A stretch of DNA of 64,000 nucleotides from contig NZ_JACGVC010000035.1 of NCBI RefSeq assembly GCF_014077005.1, forward strand, positions 1 through 64,000, given 5' to 3'. The notes under the pieces are model-generated. The model searched no databases and had not been told where the DNA came from. It was given only the letters and a program-made list of their open reading frames with translations. This DNA is from Colwellia sp. MB3u-45 (GTDB lineage: Bacteria; Pseudomonadota; Gammaproteobacteria; Enterobacterales; Alteromonadaceae). Within the stretch, counting starts at the first letter, position 1, and each line of letters opens with the position of its first letter. Position numbers and translations under genes: made by a program. Of this stretch, positions 1 to 8,271 are shown one piece after another.

Positions 1-60
1 ATACGTTGTAATACGCTGTAATACGTTGTAATACGTTGTAATACGTTGTAATACCTTGTG
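1..60. repeat. 10-bp tandem repeat array at the left edge
   Basis: Six consecutive 10-bp units close to ATACGTTGTA fill the first 60 bases. Unit 2 has one change and unit 6 has two. The array may continue to the left of the window. It ends about 34 nt before the rfaH start codon, so it lies in the promoter or leader region of rfaH. Its function is unknown; copy-number change here could alter rfaH expression. Confidence 0.85.
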
Positions 61-93
61 TTAAACGCAATTGAAATAGGGATTTAGTCAAAC

Positions 94-582
94 ATGGAAA
101 AGTGGTATTTACTAATGTGTAAACCCCGACAAGAAGAGCGTGTACACACTAACCTAAATAATCAAGGGGTTAGTTCCTTTTATCCCAAGCTCAGCACCGA
201 AAAAATACTTAAAGGTCGTCGTACCCTTAAGCAAACAGCCTTATTTCCTAATTACTTATTCGTTTGTGTAGACTCAGAAAACGGCCCCTTTGCGGCGGTA
301 AAAAATACCCGTGGCGTGGCTAGTTTTGTAAGATGTGGCGCTAAATACCAACCGGTACCCAATGCATTAATACACCAGCTTAAACAAGAACGTGCCGAGA
401 GCAGCGAATCAAGATTACCCAAGACCGGTGAGGTAGTTGGGTTAACTAATGCATCATTTAATAACATAGACGCTATATACCAACAGCCCGACGGCGACAT
501 GCGCAGCATATTGTTAATCAACCTGCTTAATAGGCAAGTAACAATCAGCGTAGATAATAAAGACATAGCAGCTAACGGTTAA
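94..582 (+). CDS. rfaH: Transcription antiterminator RfaH
   Basis: This is an operon-specific NusG paralogue that loads onto RNA polymerase paused at an ops site and suppresses termination in long surface-polysaccharide operons. The 162-aa protein matches E. coli RfaH (162 aa) along its length, with the WYLLxCK start, an LFPNYLFV segment and TRGVxxFVR. The last ~50 residues correspond to the RfaH KOW domain that switches fold. Counting residues, Lys10, Arg16 and Arg73, which contact ops DNA in E. coli RfaH, are kept, but His20 is Asn. An AGGGA element lies 11 nt before the ATG. The gene sits directly upstream of a JUMPstart/ops-like leader and the wza operon, its likely target. Confidence 0.93.
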   Translation: MEKWYLLMCKPRQEERVHTNLNNQGVSSFYPKLSTEKILKGRRTLKQTALFPNYLFVCVDSENGPFAAVKNTRGVASFVRCGAKYQPVPNALIHQLKQERAESSESRLPKTGEVVGLTNASFNNIDAIYQQPDGDMRSILLINLLNRQVTISVDNKDIAANG

Positions 583-630
583 AAACCAAGTTGTTGGATG
601 TTAAATGTTAGAAGTTAGAAGTCAGAGATC

Positions 631-666
631 AAATTTTAGCGCCCTGAAACCCAGCCGCTAAAATTT
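631..666 (+). terminator. Hairpin after rfaH, possible terminator
   Basis: A perfect 11-bp inverted repeat (AAATTTTAGCG and its complement) encloses a 14-nt loop, 49 nt after the rfaH stop. The right arm ends in TTT but no clean U-tract follows, so termination is uncertain. It lies just before the JUMPstart-like element. Confidence 0.45.
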
Positions 667-685
667 TAAAAATAAAGCACGTTAT

Positions 686-744
686 CAGTACGTAGGAACT
701 GCAACCTAGGGGCGGAAGCGTGTCTGGAAGACAAAGCTTCTAGG
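686..744 (+). promoter_or_regulatory. JUMPstart/ops-like RfaH recruitment element
   Basis: Positions 686-722 resemble the 39-bp JUMPstart consensus recalled from enterobacterial polysaccharide operons: both begin CAGT and end in an AGGGGCGG-AGCGTG core. The 12-mer at 711-722, GGCGGAAGCGTG, matches the ops consensus GGCGGTAGCGTG at 11 of 12 positions. The mismatch is at the sixth base. The element is flanked by complementary arms, CCTAG at 705-709 and AAGC at 716-719 against GCTTCTAGG at 736-744, so the nascent RNA can fold. Its place between rfaH and wza is where an RfaH target should be. Confidence 0.72.
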
Positions 745-826
745 AAAAACATTAGAAAAAAAAAGGCATTAGCAAGATAAAGGCGCAACTAACAAAGCTC
801 CTAATACCATGTAAACTCAGTAAGTA

Positions 827-868
827 AGTAGTGATAAGTGAGTAGTGATAAGTGAGTAATGAATAGTG
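827..868. repeat. 14-bp tandem repeat in the wza leader
   Basis: Two exact copies of AGTAGTGATAAGTG (827-854) are followed by a degenerate third copy (855-868). They lie in the 570-nt region between rfaH and wza. No open frame or known motif explains them. Confidence 0.8.
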
Positions 869-960
869 AGCAATAATAAGTAAACTAACTATTCAACAGC
901 AAAACGCTTGATTGAGCAATAAATAGCTGGCTATTGGAATTGAAAGTAACCGAGTTATTG

Positions 961-990
961 CATAGTTGTTGTATAGTTGTTGCATAGTTA
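961..990. repeat. 11-bp tandem repeat in the wza leader
   Basis: CATAGTTGTTG and TATAGTTGTTG are followed by a partial third copy, CATAGTTA. The array is in the leader about 165 nt before the wza start. Nothing else recognisable is seen between 869 and 1140. Confidence 0.75.
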
Positions 991-1153
991 GGCCAGCTTA
1001 AAATGAGCGATTAATTATTTTAATGGCTATAGCACCTAGAATGAACCTTTCCTTTTCACATTAATCATGTTTATAATTGCGCGAAAAATAAATAAATAGC
1101 CATCGAGTGTGATGGACAATTAAATAAAATAAAAAATATTGGGATTCTTCACA

Positions 1154-2269
1154 ATGGCGTTACGCTGTAAATCACTCATTACCTCTCTCGTATTTTTCAC
1201 GATGACAGGCTGTACCATCATACCCGGCAGCCATTTCCAAGGTATAGCATCAGGCGATCAAACAACAAATATTGAGCAAGAGCTTGAAAGAATCAATATT
1301 CAAATAATCGATTCAAGCTTAATTAATCAACAAAAACAAGCAAAGCCAAAAGTTAAAGCCCCATCAAGCCTAACCAGTATTGATACCAGCAACTACGAAT
1401 ATAAACTAGGGGTAGGTGACGTAGTAACGGTAGGGGTATGGGATCACCCAGAGCTTACCATACCTGCAGGTACCCAGCGTACGGCAGAGTTTGACGGTTT
1501 TAAAGTGCAAGCCGATGGCACGGTTACTTACGCCTATGCAGCTAATATCCCTGCAGCAGGGCGAACCATAAGCGAAATACGTAAAGACTTAATCGCCCGT
1601 TTAGCTCGCGTAATAGAAAACCCGCAAGTCGATGTGAAAATAGTCAGTTTTAAAAGCCAAAAAGCCTATGTAACAGGCGAAGTAACTAAGCCGGGTGTTT
1701 ACCCAGTAACAGATATTCCGCTTACCTTAATTGACGCACTTAACCATGCGGGTGGCTTAACCGAACGTGCCGACTGGCGCACGGTTACCTTTACGCGCGG
1801 CAATAGCACCGAAGTCATTAAATTAAATGACTTTTATGCCAATGGCGATATTTCGCAAAATCGTTTATTACAGCATGGCGATATTGTGCATGTAAGCCGT
1901 GACGATACACAAAAAGTATTTGTACTCGGCGATGTTAAACGCGCAGGTACCGTTGACGTAACCCGTTATGGTTTAAATTTAGCACAAGCATTAACCGACA
2001 CAGGTGGCTTAAACGAAAATACCGCCGATGCCAACGGTGTATTTGTATTACGTAAGCGTAACCTAGCAACCGATGGCGTTATTGCTGATGTATATCAATT
2101 GCATGCAAAAAACATTGCCTCACTGGTATTAGCCGAGCAATTTCAGCTACAGCCACACGATATTGTATATGTAACCTCAGCACCGCTGGCACGTTGGAAC
2201 CGCGTTATCAGTTTATTACTACCGTCAATCGCCACATTAGACAGTGTTGACGATATAACGGCTAACTAA
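1154..2269 (+). CDS. wza: Outer-membrane polysaccharide export lipoprotein Wza
   Basis: This is the outer-membrane channel of Wzx/Wzy-dependent capsule or exopolysaccharide export. From the ATG at 1154 the protein has 371 residues, with a 20-residue lipoprotein signal whose lipid-carrying residue is Cys20 (MTGC). A Poly_export domain covers roughly residues 75-170 (GVGDVVTVGVWDHPEL). Two SLBB-type modules follow, near 172-205 (TGEVTKPGVYPV) and 255-290 (LGDVKRAGTVDV). The C-terminal helix has Arg and Trp, as in Wza. A TTG at 1139 would add five residues; ATG 1154, with GGGA 8 nt upstream, fits the signal peptide better. It is the first gene of wza-wzb-wzc. Confidence 0.9.
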   Translation: MALRCKSLITSLVFFTMTGCTIIPGSHFQGIASGDQTTNIEQELERINIQIIDSSLINQQKQAKPKVKAPSSLTSIDTSNYEYKLGVGDVVTVGVWDHPELTIPAGTQRTAEFDGFKVQADGTVTYAYAANIPAAGRTISEIRKDLIARLARVIENPQVDVKIVSFKSQKAYVTGEVTKPGVYPVTDIPLTLIDALNHAGGLTERADWRTVTFTRGNSTEVIKLNDFYANGDISQNRLLQHGDIVHVSRDDTQKVFVLGDVKRAGTVDVTRYGLNLAQALTDTGGLNENTADANGVFVLRKRNLATDGVIADVYQLHAKNIASLVLAEQFQLQPHDIVYVTSAPLARWNRVISLLLPSIATLDSVDDITAN

Positions 2270-2281
2270 GGGTTAATTAAA

Positions 2282-2716
2282 ATGTTTGATTCTGTGCTAG
2301 TCGTATGTGCCGGTAATATTTGCCGTAGCCCCACGGCCGAATATCTATTAAAAGAAAAATTGGCCGGCAAAAATATTAGCGTATCGTCGGCGGGCTTAAC
2401 CGCCCTAGAAGGTAAACCGGCTGACAGCATGGCAAAGCAGCTTGCTCAAACTCACGGCATAAATATGGATAGCCACCAAGGCAGGCAGCTAAACTCGCAA
2501 CTGGTGGCAGAAAATAGTGTTATTTTAGTAATGGAACAACGCCATTTAGACGACCTACACAGCCGGTACCCAGAGGCCCGTGGTAAAACATTTTTATTAG
2601 GCAAATGGCTTGGCGATAAAGAAATCCCCGATCCTTACCGTAAAAGTATCGAAGCGTTTGATCACGTTTACACATTAATCGACAGCGCCTGTAGCGCTTG
2701 GCAAAAGTATTTATAA
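2282..2716 (+). CDS. wzb: Low-molecular-weight protein-tyrosine phosphatase Wzb
   Basis: This cytoplasmic phosphatase dephosphorylates the tyrosine-rich tail of Wzc, and that cycle is needed for high-molecular-weight capsule assembly. The 144-residue length is normal for the family. The P-loop C-x5-R-S is at residues 9-16 (CAGNICRS) and the general acid lies in DPYR, with Asp117. The gene starts 12 nt after wza and is followed 14 nt later by wzc, which is the standard wza-wzb-wzc order. Confidence 0.93.
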   Translation: MFDSVLVVCAGNICRSPTAEYLLKEKLAGKNISVSSAGLTALEGKPADSMAKQLAQTHGINMDSHQGRQLNSQLVAENSVILVMEQRHLDDLHSRYPEARGKTFLLGKWLGDKEIPDPYRKSIEAFDHVYTLIDSACSAWQKYL

Positions 2717-2730
2717 GGAATAGCAGTTTA

Positions 2731-4986
2731 ATGAATGCTCAGCCCCACAACATTGCAGCAAATAAGCAAAACACCAATCAACCAGTAGCAAACCAAGAAA
2801 TCGACTTAATGGCGCTATTTGGCGCATTAATTGATCGCAAATATTTTATTATTGCTGTTACCACGTTATTTATGCTGGTAGGTATAATGATCGCGGTGTT
2901 TTCACCCCCGGTATACCAAGCCACCTCAATGATCCAAGTTGAAGAAACAGGCGGTTCGGTACCTGGCCTTGACGATATGGCCGGTATGTTCGAAAGCACC
3001 TCGGCAGCCATCACAGAAATCGAATTGTTAAAATCACGTTCGGTCATTGGCGAGGCAGTCGACAGCTTAAAGTTAGACATAGTGGCAGAGCCAAAATTAT
3101 TCCCCTTTATCGGCGGTCGTGCATTTCGTAAATTTAACCCAACCCAAGCCAATGCATTAGCAGCGCCAAGCTTTGGCGCAAGTAGCTATGCGTGGGGCGG
3201 TGAAAAAATTAGCGTATTTAGGTTTGACGTACCCAATTACGCTATTGGCAGTGAATACATCCTAGTGGCGTTAGCCAATAATCAGCTAGCACTGCAAAAC
3301 CCCAATGGCGAAACGGTACTAACTGGGCAAGTAGGGCAAGAGCTCAGTAATGGCATTATTCATTTAACCGTGCGTGAGCTTAACGCGCGCGCAGGCACAG
3401 AGTTTACCCTTATGCGCCGCAACCGCCTAAATACAGTGTTAGACCTACAAGCAGCAATAGGTGCCAACGAAAAAGGTAAAGACTCAGGCATCATAAATTT
3501 AAGCTTACAAAGCGCTGATGCCAACTATGCCGAAAAAGTGCTCAATAAAGTAGCGGCTATCTACGTGCAACGTAATGTAAAGCGCAACAGCGCCGAAGCG
3601 CAAAAGTCACTTGAGTTTTTAGAAGTACAACTGCCAGAAATTAAACAGCAATTAGAATCCGCTGAAGCGCGCTTTAACGACTACCAAATAAAACGCCAGT
3701 CAATCAATATAACCTTAGAAACCCAAGGCGTGCTTGAGCAAGTAGTAAAGCTTGAAACCCAATTACAAGAGCTAGAATTAAAGCGCTTAGAAATGAGCCG
3801 TAAATTTAAAAAAAATCACCCTACCTATCAAGGCTTACTTGAGCAAGTAGCCACCGTAAAACAGCAACGCAATACACTCGTGGCCGAAGTGGGTAAATTA
3901 CCCAAAACTCAGCAAGAGCTATTACGCTTAAAGCGCGATATAGAAGTCAGTAACCAAATATACATGTTACTGCTCGGTAAAACCCAAGAGCTAGACATAG
4001 TGCGCGCCGGCACCGTAGGTAATGTGCGGGTAATCGACTTTGCCGAGGTTAACCGCTCAAAACCGGTTAAGCCTAAAAAAGCCCTTATTGTGGTAATGGC
4101 AACACTGTTAGGCGGCATGTTAGCGGTGGCTATTGTATTAGTGCAAAAAGCTATGCATAAAGGCGTTGAAGACCCAGCAGAGATCGAAGCCATTGGCCTA
4201 CCTGTATATGCCAGTGTGCCGTACTCAGACTATCAAGATAAGCTTTCTGGCTTCTCCAAACTAAGTAAAGTAAGCAAAACAGGGAAGGCAGCTAAAGCCA
4301 ATAAAGCAAAATCAATACTGGCACTCGATAACCCAGCCGACTTATCAATAGAGGCACTGCGTAGTTTACGCACCAGTTTACACTTTGCGATGATGGAAGC
4401 TAAAAATAACGTTATTGCTATATCAGGCCCAAGCCCAGGCGTTGGTAAATCGTTTATATCGGTAAACCTAGCCGCCGTACTGGCGCAAAGTGATAAAAAA
4501 GTGTTAATAGTTGATGCGGATATGCGCAAAGGCTACCTGCAAACTCAGTTTGGTTTAAAGTCGAAAAATGGCTTAAGTGATTACTTATCAGGCCGATTAA
4601 CCTTAGCGGAAGTAACTGATGCAACCCCAGTAGCCGGGCTAAGTGTAGTTACGCGCGGGCAAATACCGCCTAATCCGTCAGAGCTACTTATGCATAGCAA
4701 CTTTAGTCAATTTGTTACCGAGGTAAGCGCACTGTACGACTTAGTTATTATAGATACACCCCCTATTTTAGCAGTAACCGACCCAGCAATTGTTAGCGCA
4801 CATGCAGGCACTACCTTACTGGTAACCCGCTTTGGCCAAAATCATTTACGCGAAATAGAGTTAACCCGTAACCGCTTTGAACAAAACGGCATTGACGTAA
4901 AAGGCGTGGTATTTAACGGCGTAGTTAAAAAAGCCAGTAATGCCTATGGGTATTATGGTTATGCTTACGAAAGTGATAAAAAATAG
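2731..4986 (+). CDS. wzc: Polysaccharide co-polymerase and BY-kinase Wzc
   Basis: This inner-membrane chain-length regulator and tyrosine autokinase works with Wza in export. The ATG at 2731, behind AAGGA at 2716-2720, gives 751 residues; an upstream TTG inside wzb is less likely. An N-terminal Wzz domain with its first membrane segment near residues 35-60 is followed by a long periplasmic coiled-coil and GNVR region and a second membrane segment near 450-475. The cytoplasmic kinase has Walker A (SGPSPGVGKS, ~565-574), Walker A' (VLIVDADMRKG, ~591) and Walker B (LVIIDTPP, ~671). The tail has only five tyrosines (AYGYYGYAYE). A ~25-residue Ser/Lys-rich linker precedes the kinase domain. Confidence 0.92.
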   Translation: MNAQPHNIAANKQNTNQPVANQEIDLMALFGALIDRKYFIIAVTTLFMLVGIMIAVFSPPVYQATSMIQVEETGGSVPGLDDMAGMFESTSAAITEIELLKSRSVIGEAVDSLKLDIVAEPKLFPFIGGRAFRKFNPTQANALAAPSFGASSYAWGGEKISVFRFDVPNYAIGSEYILVALANNQLALQNPNGETVLTGQVGQELSNGIIHLTVRELNARAGTEFTLMRRNRLNTVLDLQAAIGANEKGKDSGIINLSLQSADANYAEKVLNKVAAIYVQRNVKRNSAEAQKSLEFLEVQLPEIKQQLESAEARFNDYQIKRQSINITLETQGVLEQVVKLETQLQELELKRLEMSRKFKKNHPTYQGLLEQVATVKQQRNTLVAEVGKLPKTQQELLRLKRDIEVSNQIYMLLLGKTQELDIVRAGTVGNVRVIDFAEVNRSKPVKPKKALIVVMATLLGGMLAVAIVLVQKAMHKGVEDPAEIEAIGLPVYASVPYSDYQDKLSGFSKLSKVSKTGKAAKANKAKSILALDNPADLSIEALRSLRTSLHFAMMEAKNNVIAISGPSPGVGKSFISVNLAAVLAQSDKKVLIVDADMRKGYLQTQFGLKSKNGLSDYLSGRLTLAEVTDATPVAGLSVVTRGQIPPNPSELLMHSNFSQFVTEVSALYDLVIIDTPPILAVTDPAIVSAHAGTTLLVTRFGQNHLREIELTRNRFEQNGIDVKGVVFNGVVKKASNAYGYYGYAYESDKK

Positions 4987-5079
4987 CAGGTATTTTGAGG
5001 GCCTATTGGCCGTTTTTAAATAAAACATCAAAAACAAGTAATTACAATCAGTTAACTAAAGTTGACTATCTCAATACAG

Positions 5080-5121
5080 AAAGAGCGTCTCAGGCATGTA
5101 GTATGCCTGAGACGCTCTTTT
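5080..5121 (+). terminator. Strong hairpin after wzc, terminator or attenuator
   Basis: A perfect 18-bp stem, AAAGAGCGTCTCAGGCAT and its complement, closes a 5-nt loop (GTAGT) and ends in TTTT. It lies about 95 nt after the wzc stop, in the 390-nt gap before tviB. By analogy with the hairpin recalled after wzc in E. coli group 1 capsule operons, it may reduce expression of the downstream genes and be overridden by RfaH. The rest of the gap (5122-5376) holds no gene; a promoter is possible but none is clear. Confidence 0.85.
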
Positions 5122-5376
5122 GCAAAAATACAAGCAAATGCTGGTTGTTTCTTGCTCACTTAGTAAGTTTGGGAACGTTTATATCGTCAAAAAACAAACG
5201 ATAACTCACTCAAAACAGATTGTAAAATAGGTTAAATACCCCTAGCATATTATTCGGTAATTAGCTTTACCTTGCATCTTATACCTTTTAATTTAAAACT
5301 GATTTCAAAAATTTAACTTTTACGAAGCTCGAAGCTCAAAGCCCAAAGCTGAAACTAAATATAGAGAATACTAAAT

Positions 5377-6657
5377 ATGCACGATTCATTAACAGACCTA
5401 AAAATTGGCATTATAGGTTTAGGTTATGTGGGCCTGCCATTAGCAGTTGAGTTCGGTAAAAAATTCCCGGTATTAGGCTTTGATATTAACCAAGGCCGAA
5501 TTGCACAACTACAATCAGGCCACGACTCTACACTTGAAGTGAGTGATGAAGAGCTTAAAGAGTCTCCAAACTTAAATTACTCTTTTACAGCATCAGACCT
5601 TGAAAGCTGTAACGTATATATTGTTACCGTACCCACCCCGATTGATGATCATAAACAACCTGATTTAACACCCCTTATTAAAGCCAGCGAAATGCTAGGT
5701 AAAGTGGTTAAAAAAGGCGATATTATTATTTATGAGTCAACCGTATATCCAGGTGCGACAGAAGAAACTTGTTTACCAGAAGTTGAAAGAGTTTCAGGGT
5801 TAATCTTTAATAAAGACTTTTTTGCGGGATACTCTCCAGAGCGAATCAACCCAGGCGATAAAGAACACCGTGTTACTAATATTTTAAAAGTAACCAGTGG
5901 ATCAACCCCTGACATTGCTGAAGTAGTAGACCAACTATATAAGTCAGTAATTACCGCAGGTACACATAAAGCATCAAGTATAAAAGTGGCTGAAGCGGCA
6001 AAAGTGATTGAAAATACTCAGCGCGATGTCAACATTGCATTAATCAATGAACTGTCAATTATATTTAACAAATTAGACATCGATACATTAGAAGTATTAG
6101 AAGCCGCAGGCACTAAATGGAACTTCCTACCATTTCGACCAGGTTTGGTCGGTGGGCATTGTATTGGTGTTGATCCATACTACTTAACACATAAAGCGCA
6201 AAGCGTTGGTTACCACCCAGAAATGATTTTAGCCGGTCGCCGACTTAACGATGGTATGGCCAAACATGTGGTATCTGAACTAGTTAAAAAGATGCTTAAA
6301 AAACGCATTCAAGTTGATGGTGCTAATGTATTACTAATGGGCTTAACGTTTAAAGAAAATTGCCCCGATTTACGCAATACTAAAGTGGTCGATATTGTTA
6401 GTGAACTTAAAGAATACAATATTAACGTAGATATTGTAGACCCTTGGTGCTCAAACGAACAAGCACAACATGAATATGGTTTGTCCTTAACTCAATTAGA
6501 TAAAGAAAACTACTATGATGGGATAATTATAGCGGTTGGTCATAATGAGTTTAAAGAGCTAGGCGCGGAAAGTATTCGTGCATTAGGGAAAAAATCTCAC
6601 GTTATATATGACTTGAAATATATCCTTGATAAAGAGTCTGTTGATTTGCGCTTGTAA
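5377..6657 (+). CDS. tviB: UDP-N-acetyl-hexosamine 6-dehydrogenase, TviB/WbpO type
   Basis: The enzyme oxidises the C6 hydroxyl of a UDP-N-acetylhexosamine to a carboxylate with two NAD+. It is 426 aa, like Vi-antigen TviB and WbpO, and has the Rossmann motif GLGYVGLP near residues 14-21. Also visible are VPTPI, ESTVYPG, the E-N-x-Q-R-D-x-N-I-A helix and the catalytic cysteine in [11 protein letters not shown] (about residue 261). With wbpB, wbpD, wbpE and wbpI in the locus it most likely makes UDP-GlcNAcA, the entry to UDP-ManNAc(3NAc)A. It resembles TviB more than Pseudomonas WbpA, so UDP-GalNAc as substrate cannot be excluded. It is the first gene after the hairpin. Confidence 0.88.
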   Translation: MHDSLTDLKIGIIGLGYVGLPLAVEFGKKFPVLGFDINQGRIAQLQSGHDSTLEVSDEELKESPNLNYSFTASDLESCNVYIVTVPTPIDDHKQPDLTPLIKASEMLGKVVKKGDIIIYESTVYPGATEETCLPEVERVSGLIFNKDFFAGYSPERINPGDKEHRVTNILKVTSGSTPDIAEVVDQLYKSVITAGTHKASSIKVAEAAKVIENTQRDVNIALINELSIIFNKLDIDTLEVLEAAGTKWNFLPFRPGLVGGHCIGVDPYYLTHKAQSVGYHPEMILAGRRLNDGMAKHVVSELVKKMLKKRIQVDGANVLLMGLTFKENCPDLRNTKVVDIVSELKEYNINVDIVDPWCSNEQAQHEYGLSLTQLDKENYYDGIIIAVGHNEFKELGAESIRALGKKSHVIYDLKYILDKESVDLRL

Positions 6658-6714
6658 CCATGTAGTTATCAATAGTGCTAGTACTAAATAATATATTAAT
6701 AAATAGGAAGTTAC

Positions 6715-7671
6715 ATGAAAAATTTTGCAATGATAGGTGCGGCAGGTTATATAGCACCACGTCACATGAAAGCTATTAAAGAAACAGGCAATAATCTTGT
6801 CGCGGCATTAGATAAAAATGATTCAGTAGGCATTATAGATAGTTACTTTCCAGAAGCTGACTTTTTTACAGAGTATGAGCGATTTGATCGTCATATTGAT
6901 TTATTAAAAAGAAAGGGTACTCAAATTGACTACTTAGCAATAGCTTCACCAAACTATCTTCATGACTCACATATTCGTTTTGCCTTACGTCATGATGCCC
7001 ATGCAATTTGTGAAAAACCTTTGGTATTAAATCCGCACAACATTGATGCTTTACAAATCGTACAAGAAGAAACAGGTAAGCAAGTTTACAATATTCTTCA
7101 ACTTAGATTACATCAAAGCATTATTGACCTTAAAGCTTATGTTGCAGATGAAATTGCTAAAAATCCTAACAAAGTTTTTGATGTTGACTTAACTTATTTA
7201 ACAAGCCGTGGGCATTGGTACTTCACATCATGGAAAGGCGATGATAATAAATCTGGTGGTATCGCAACTAACATAGGTGTTCATTTTTATGACATGCTAG
7301 GTTGGGTTTTTGGTGATTTAGTTAAAAATGAAGCGCACTTAAAACAAGAAGATGCTAACGCTGGCTATTTAGAATTTAAACACGCTAAAGTCCGTTGGTT
7401 CTTGTCGGTAAATTATACTTATATTCCTGCTGATGTTAAAGCTGCAGGACAACGTACTTATCGTTCGATTACGGTTGATGGTAATGAAATTGAATTTTCA
7501 GGTGGTTTTACTGACCTTCATACCAAAAGCTATGACCATATCTTAACAGGTGGTGGCTTCGGTTTAGAAGAGGCACGTAAGAGCATTGAGATTGTTAGCT
7601 CAATTCGCAAGCAAGATATTGTGGTTAACCATTCTGATGTTCATCCGTTTGTATCAAAAGTGATTGGCTAA
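6715..7671 (+). CDS. wbpB: UDP-GlcNAcA 3-oxidase, WbpB/WlbA-like (Gfo/Idh/MocA)
   Basis: This NAD-dependent enzyme oxidises C3 of UDP-GlcNAcA to the 3-keto sugar that WbpE then aminates. It has 318 residues, an N-terminal Rossmann start ([11 protein letters not shown]) and the family motif CEKPLVLN with its catalytic Lys near residue 101. A Gfo/Idh C-terminal domain follows ([27 protein letters not shown]). AAATAGGAAG precedes the ATG. The stop overlaps the wbpD start by one base (TAATG). The sequence is very close in style to WlbA and WbpB, and the following genes confirm the pathway. Confidence 0.87.
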   Translation: MKNFAMIGAAGYIAPRHMKAIKETGNNLVAALDKNDSVGIIDSYFPEADFFTEYERFDRHIDLLKRKGTQIDYLAIASPNYLHDSHIRFALRHDAHAICEKPLVLNPHNIDALQIVQEETGKQVYNILQLRLHQSIIDLKAYVADEIAKNPNKVFDVDLTYLTSRGHWYFTSWKGDDNKSGGIATNIGVHFYDMLGWVFGDLVKNEAHLKQEDANAGYLEFKHAKVRWFLSVNYTYIPADVKAAGQRTYRSITVDGNEIEFSGGFTDLHTKSYDHILTGGGFGLEEARKSIEIVSSIRKQDIVVNHSDVHPFVSKVIG

Positions 7672-8252
7672 TGACTAGTTACCATAAACACGAAAGCGCT
7701 ATCGTAGATGATGGTGCTCAAATTGGATTAGATACTCATGTTTGGCATTTTGTACATGTTTGTAGTGGCGCAAAAATCGGTGCAGGCTGTTCACTCGGTC
7801 AAAATGTCTTTATCGGTAATAAAGTGACAATTGGCAATAACGTTAAGATTCAGAATAATGTGTCGGTTTACGACAACGTTCATCTTGAAGATGATGTTTT
7901 TTGTGGACCGAGCATGGTGTTCACTAATGTGTATAATCCACGTTCGTTCATCGAGCGAAAAACAGAATATCGTGACACGTTAGTTAAACGTGGCGTTACT
8001 CTTGGAGCAAACTGTACAATAGTCTGTGGTGTTACCCTAGGTGAATACGCATTAATTGGTGCAGGAGCTGTTATCAATAAAGATGTCAAACCGTTTGCGC
8101 TGTTGGTTGGCGTTCCGGGCAAACAAATTGGCTGGATAAGTAAATATGGCGAGCAACTTGATTTGCCTATTATTGGCTCGGCTGAAGCTACCTGTGAACA
8201 CACGGGTGATAAATATCAACTTAATGACGGCGACTTAATACTCGTTTCATAA
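7671..8252 (+). CDS. wbpD: UDP-3-amino-sugar uronate N-acetyltransferase WbpD
   Basis: This left-handed beta-helix acetyltransferase N-acetylates the 3-amino group of UDP-GlcNAc(3NH2)A using acetyl-CoA. The 193-aa protein shows regular hexapeptide turns ([20 protein letters not shown]) from about residue 15 to 155 and the GVPGKQIGW end typical of this family. It overlaps wbpB by one base and wbpE follows 19 nt later. Pseudomonas and Bordetella orthologues (WbpD, WlbB) have about the same length. Confidence 0.88.
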   Translation: MTSYHKHESAIVDDGAQIGLDTHVWHFVHVCSGAKIGAGCSLGQNVFIGNKVTIGNNVKIQNNVSVYDNVHLEDDVFCGPSMVFTNVYNPRSFIERKTEYRDTLVKRGVTLGANCTIVCGVTLGEYALIGAGAVINKDVKPFALLVGVPGKQIGWISKYGEQLDLPIIGSAEATCEHTGDKYQLNDGDLILVS

Positions 8253-8271
8253 CTTCTTTAAAGTGAACACA

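Noticed and set aside
1-60. Repeat array considered as a CRISPR
   Set aside because: The units are only 10 bp and directly adjoining, with no spacers and no cas genes.
4995-5204. A 69-codon open frame after wzc
   Set aside because: It runs through the 18-bp hairpin at 5080-5121, has no convincing ribosome site and resembles no protein.
7880-8203. A 107-codon - strand frame inside wbpD
   Set aside because: It is the antisense shadow of the hexapeptide repeat gene.
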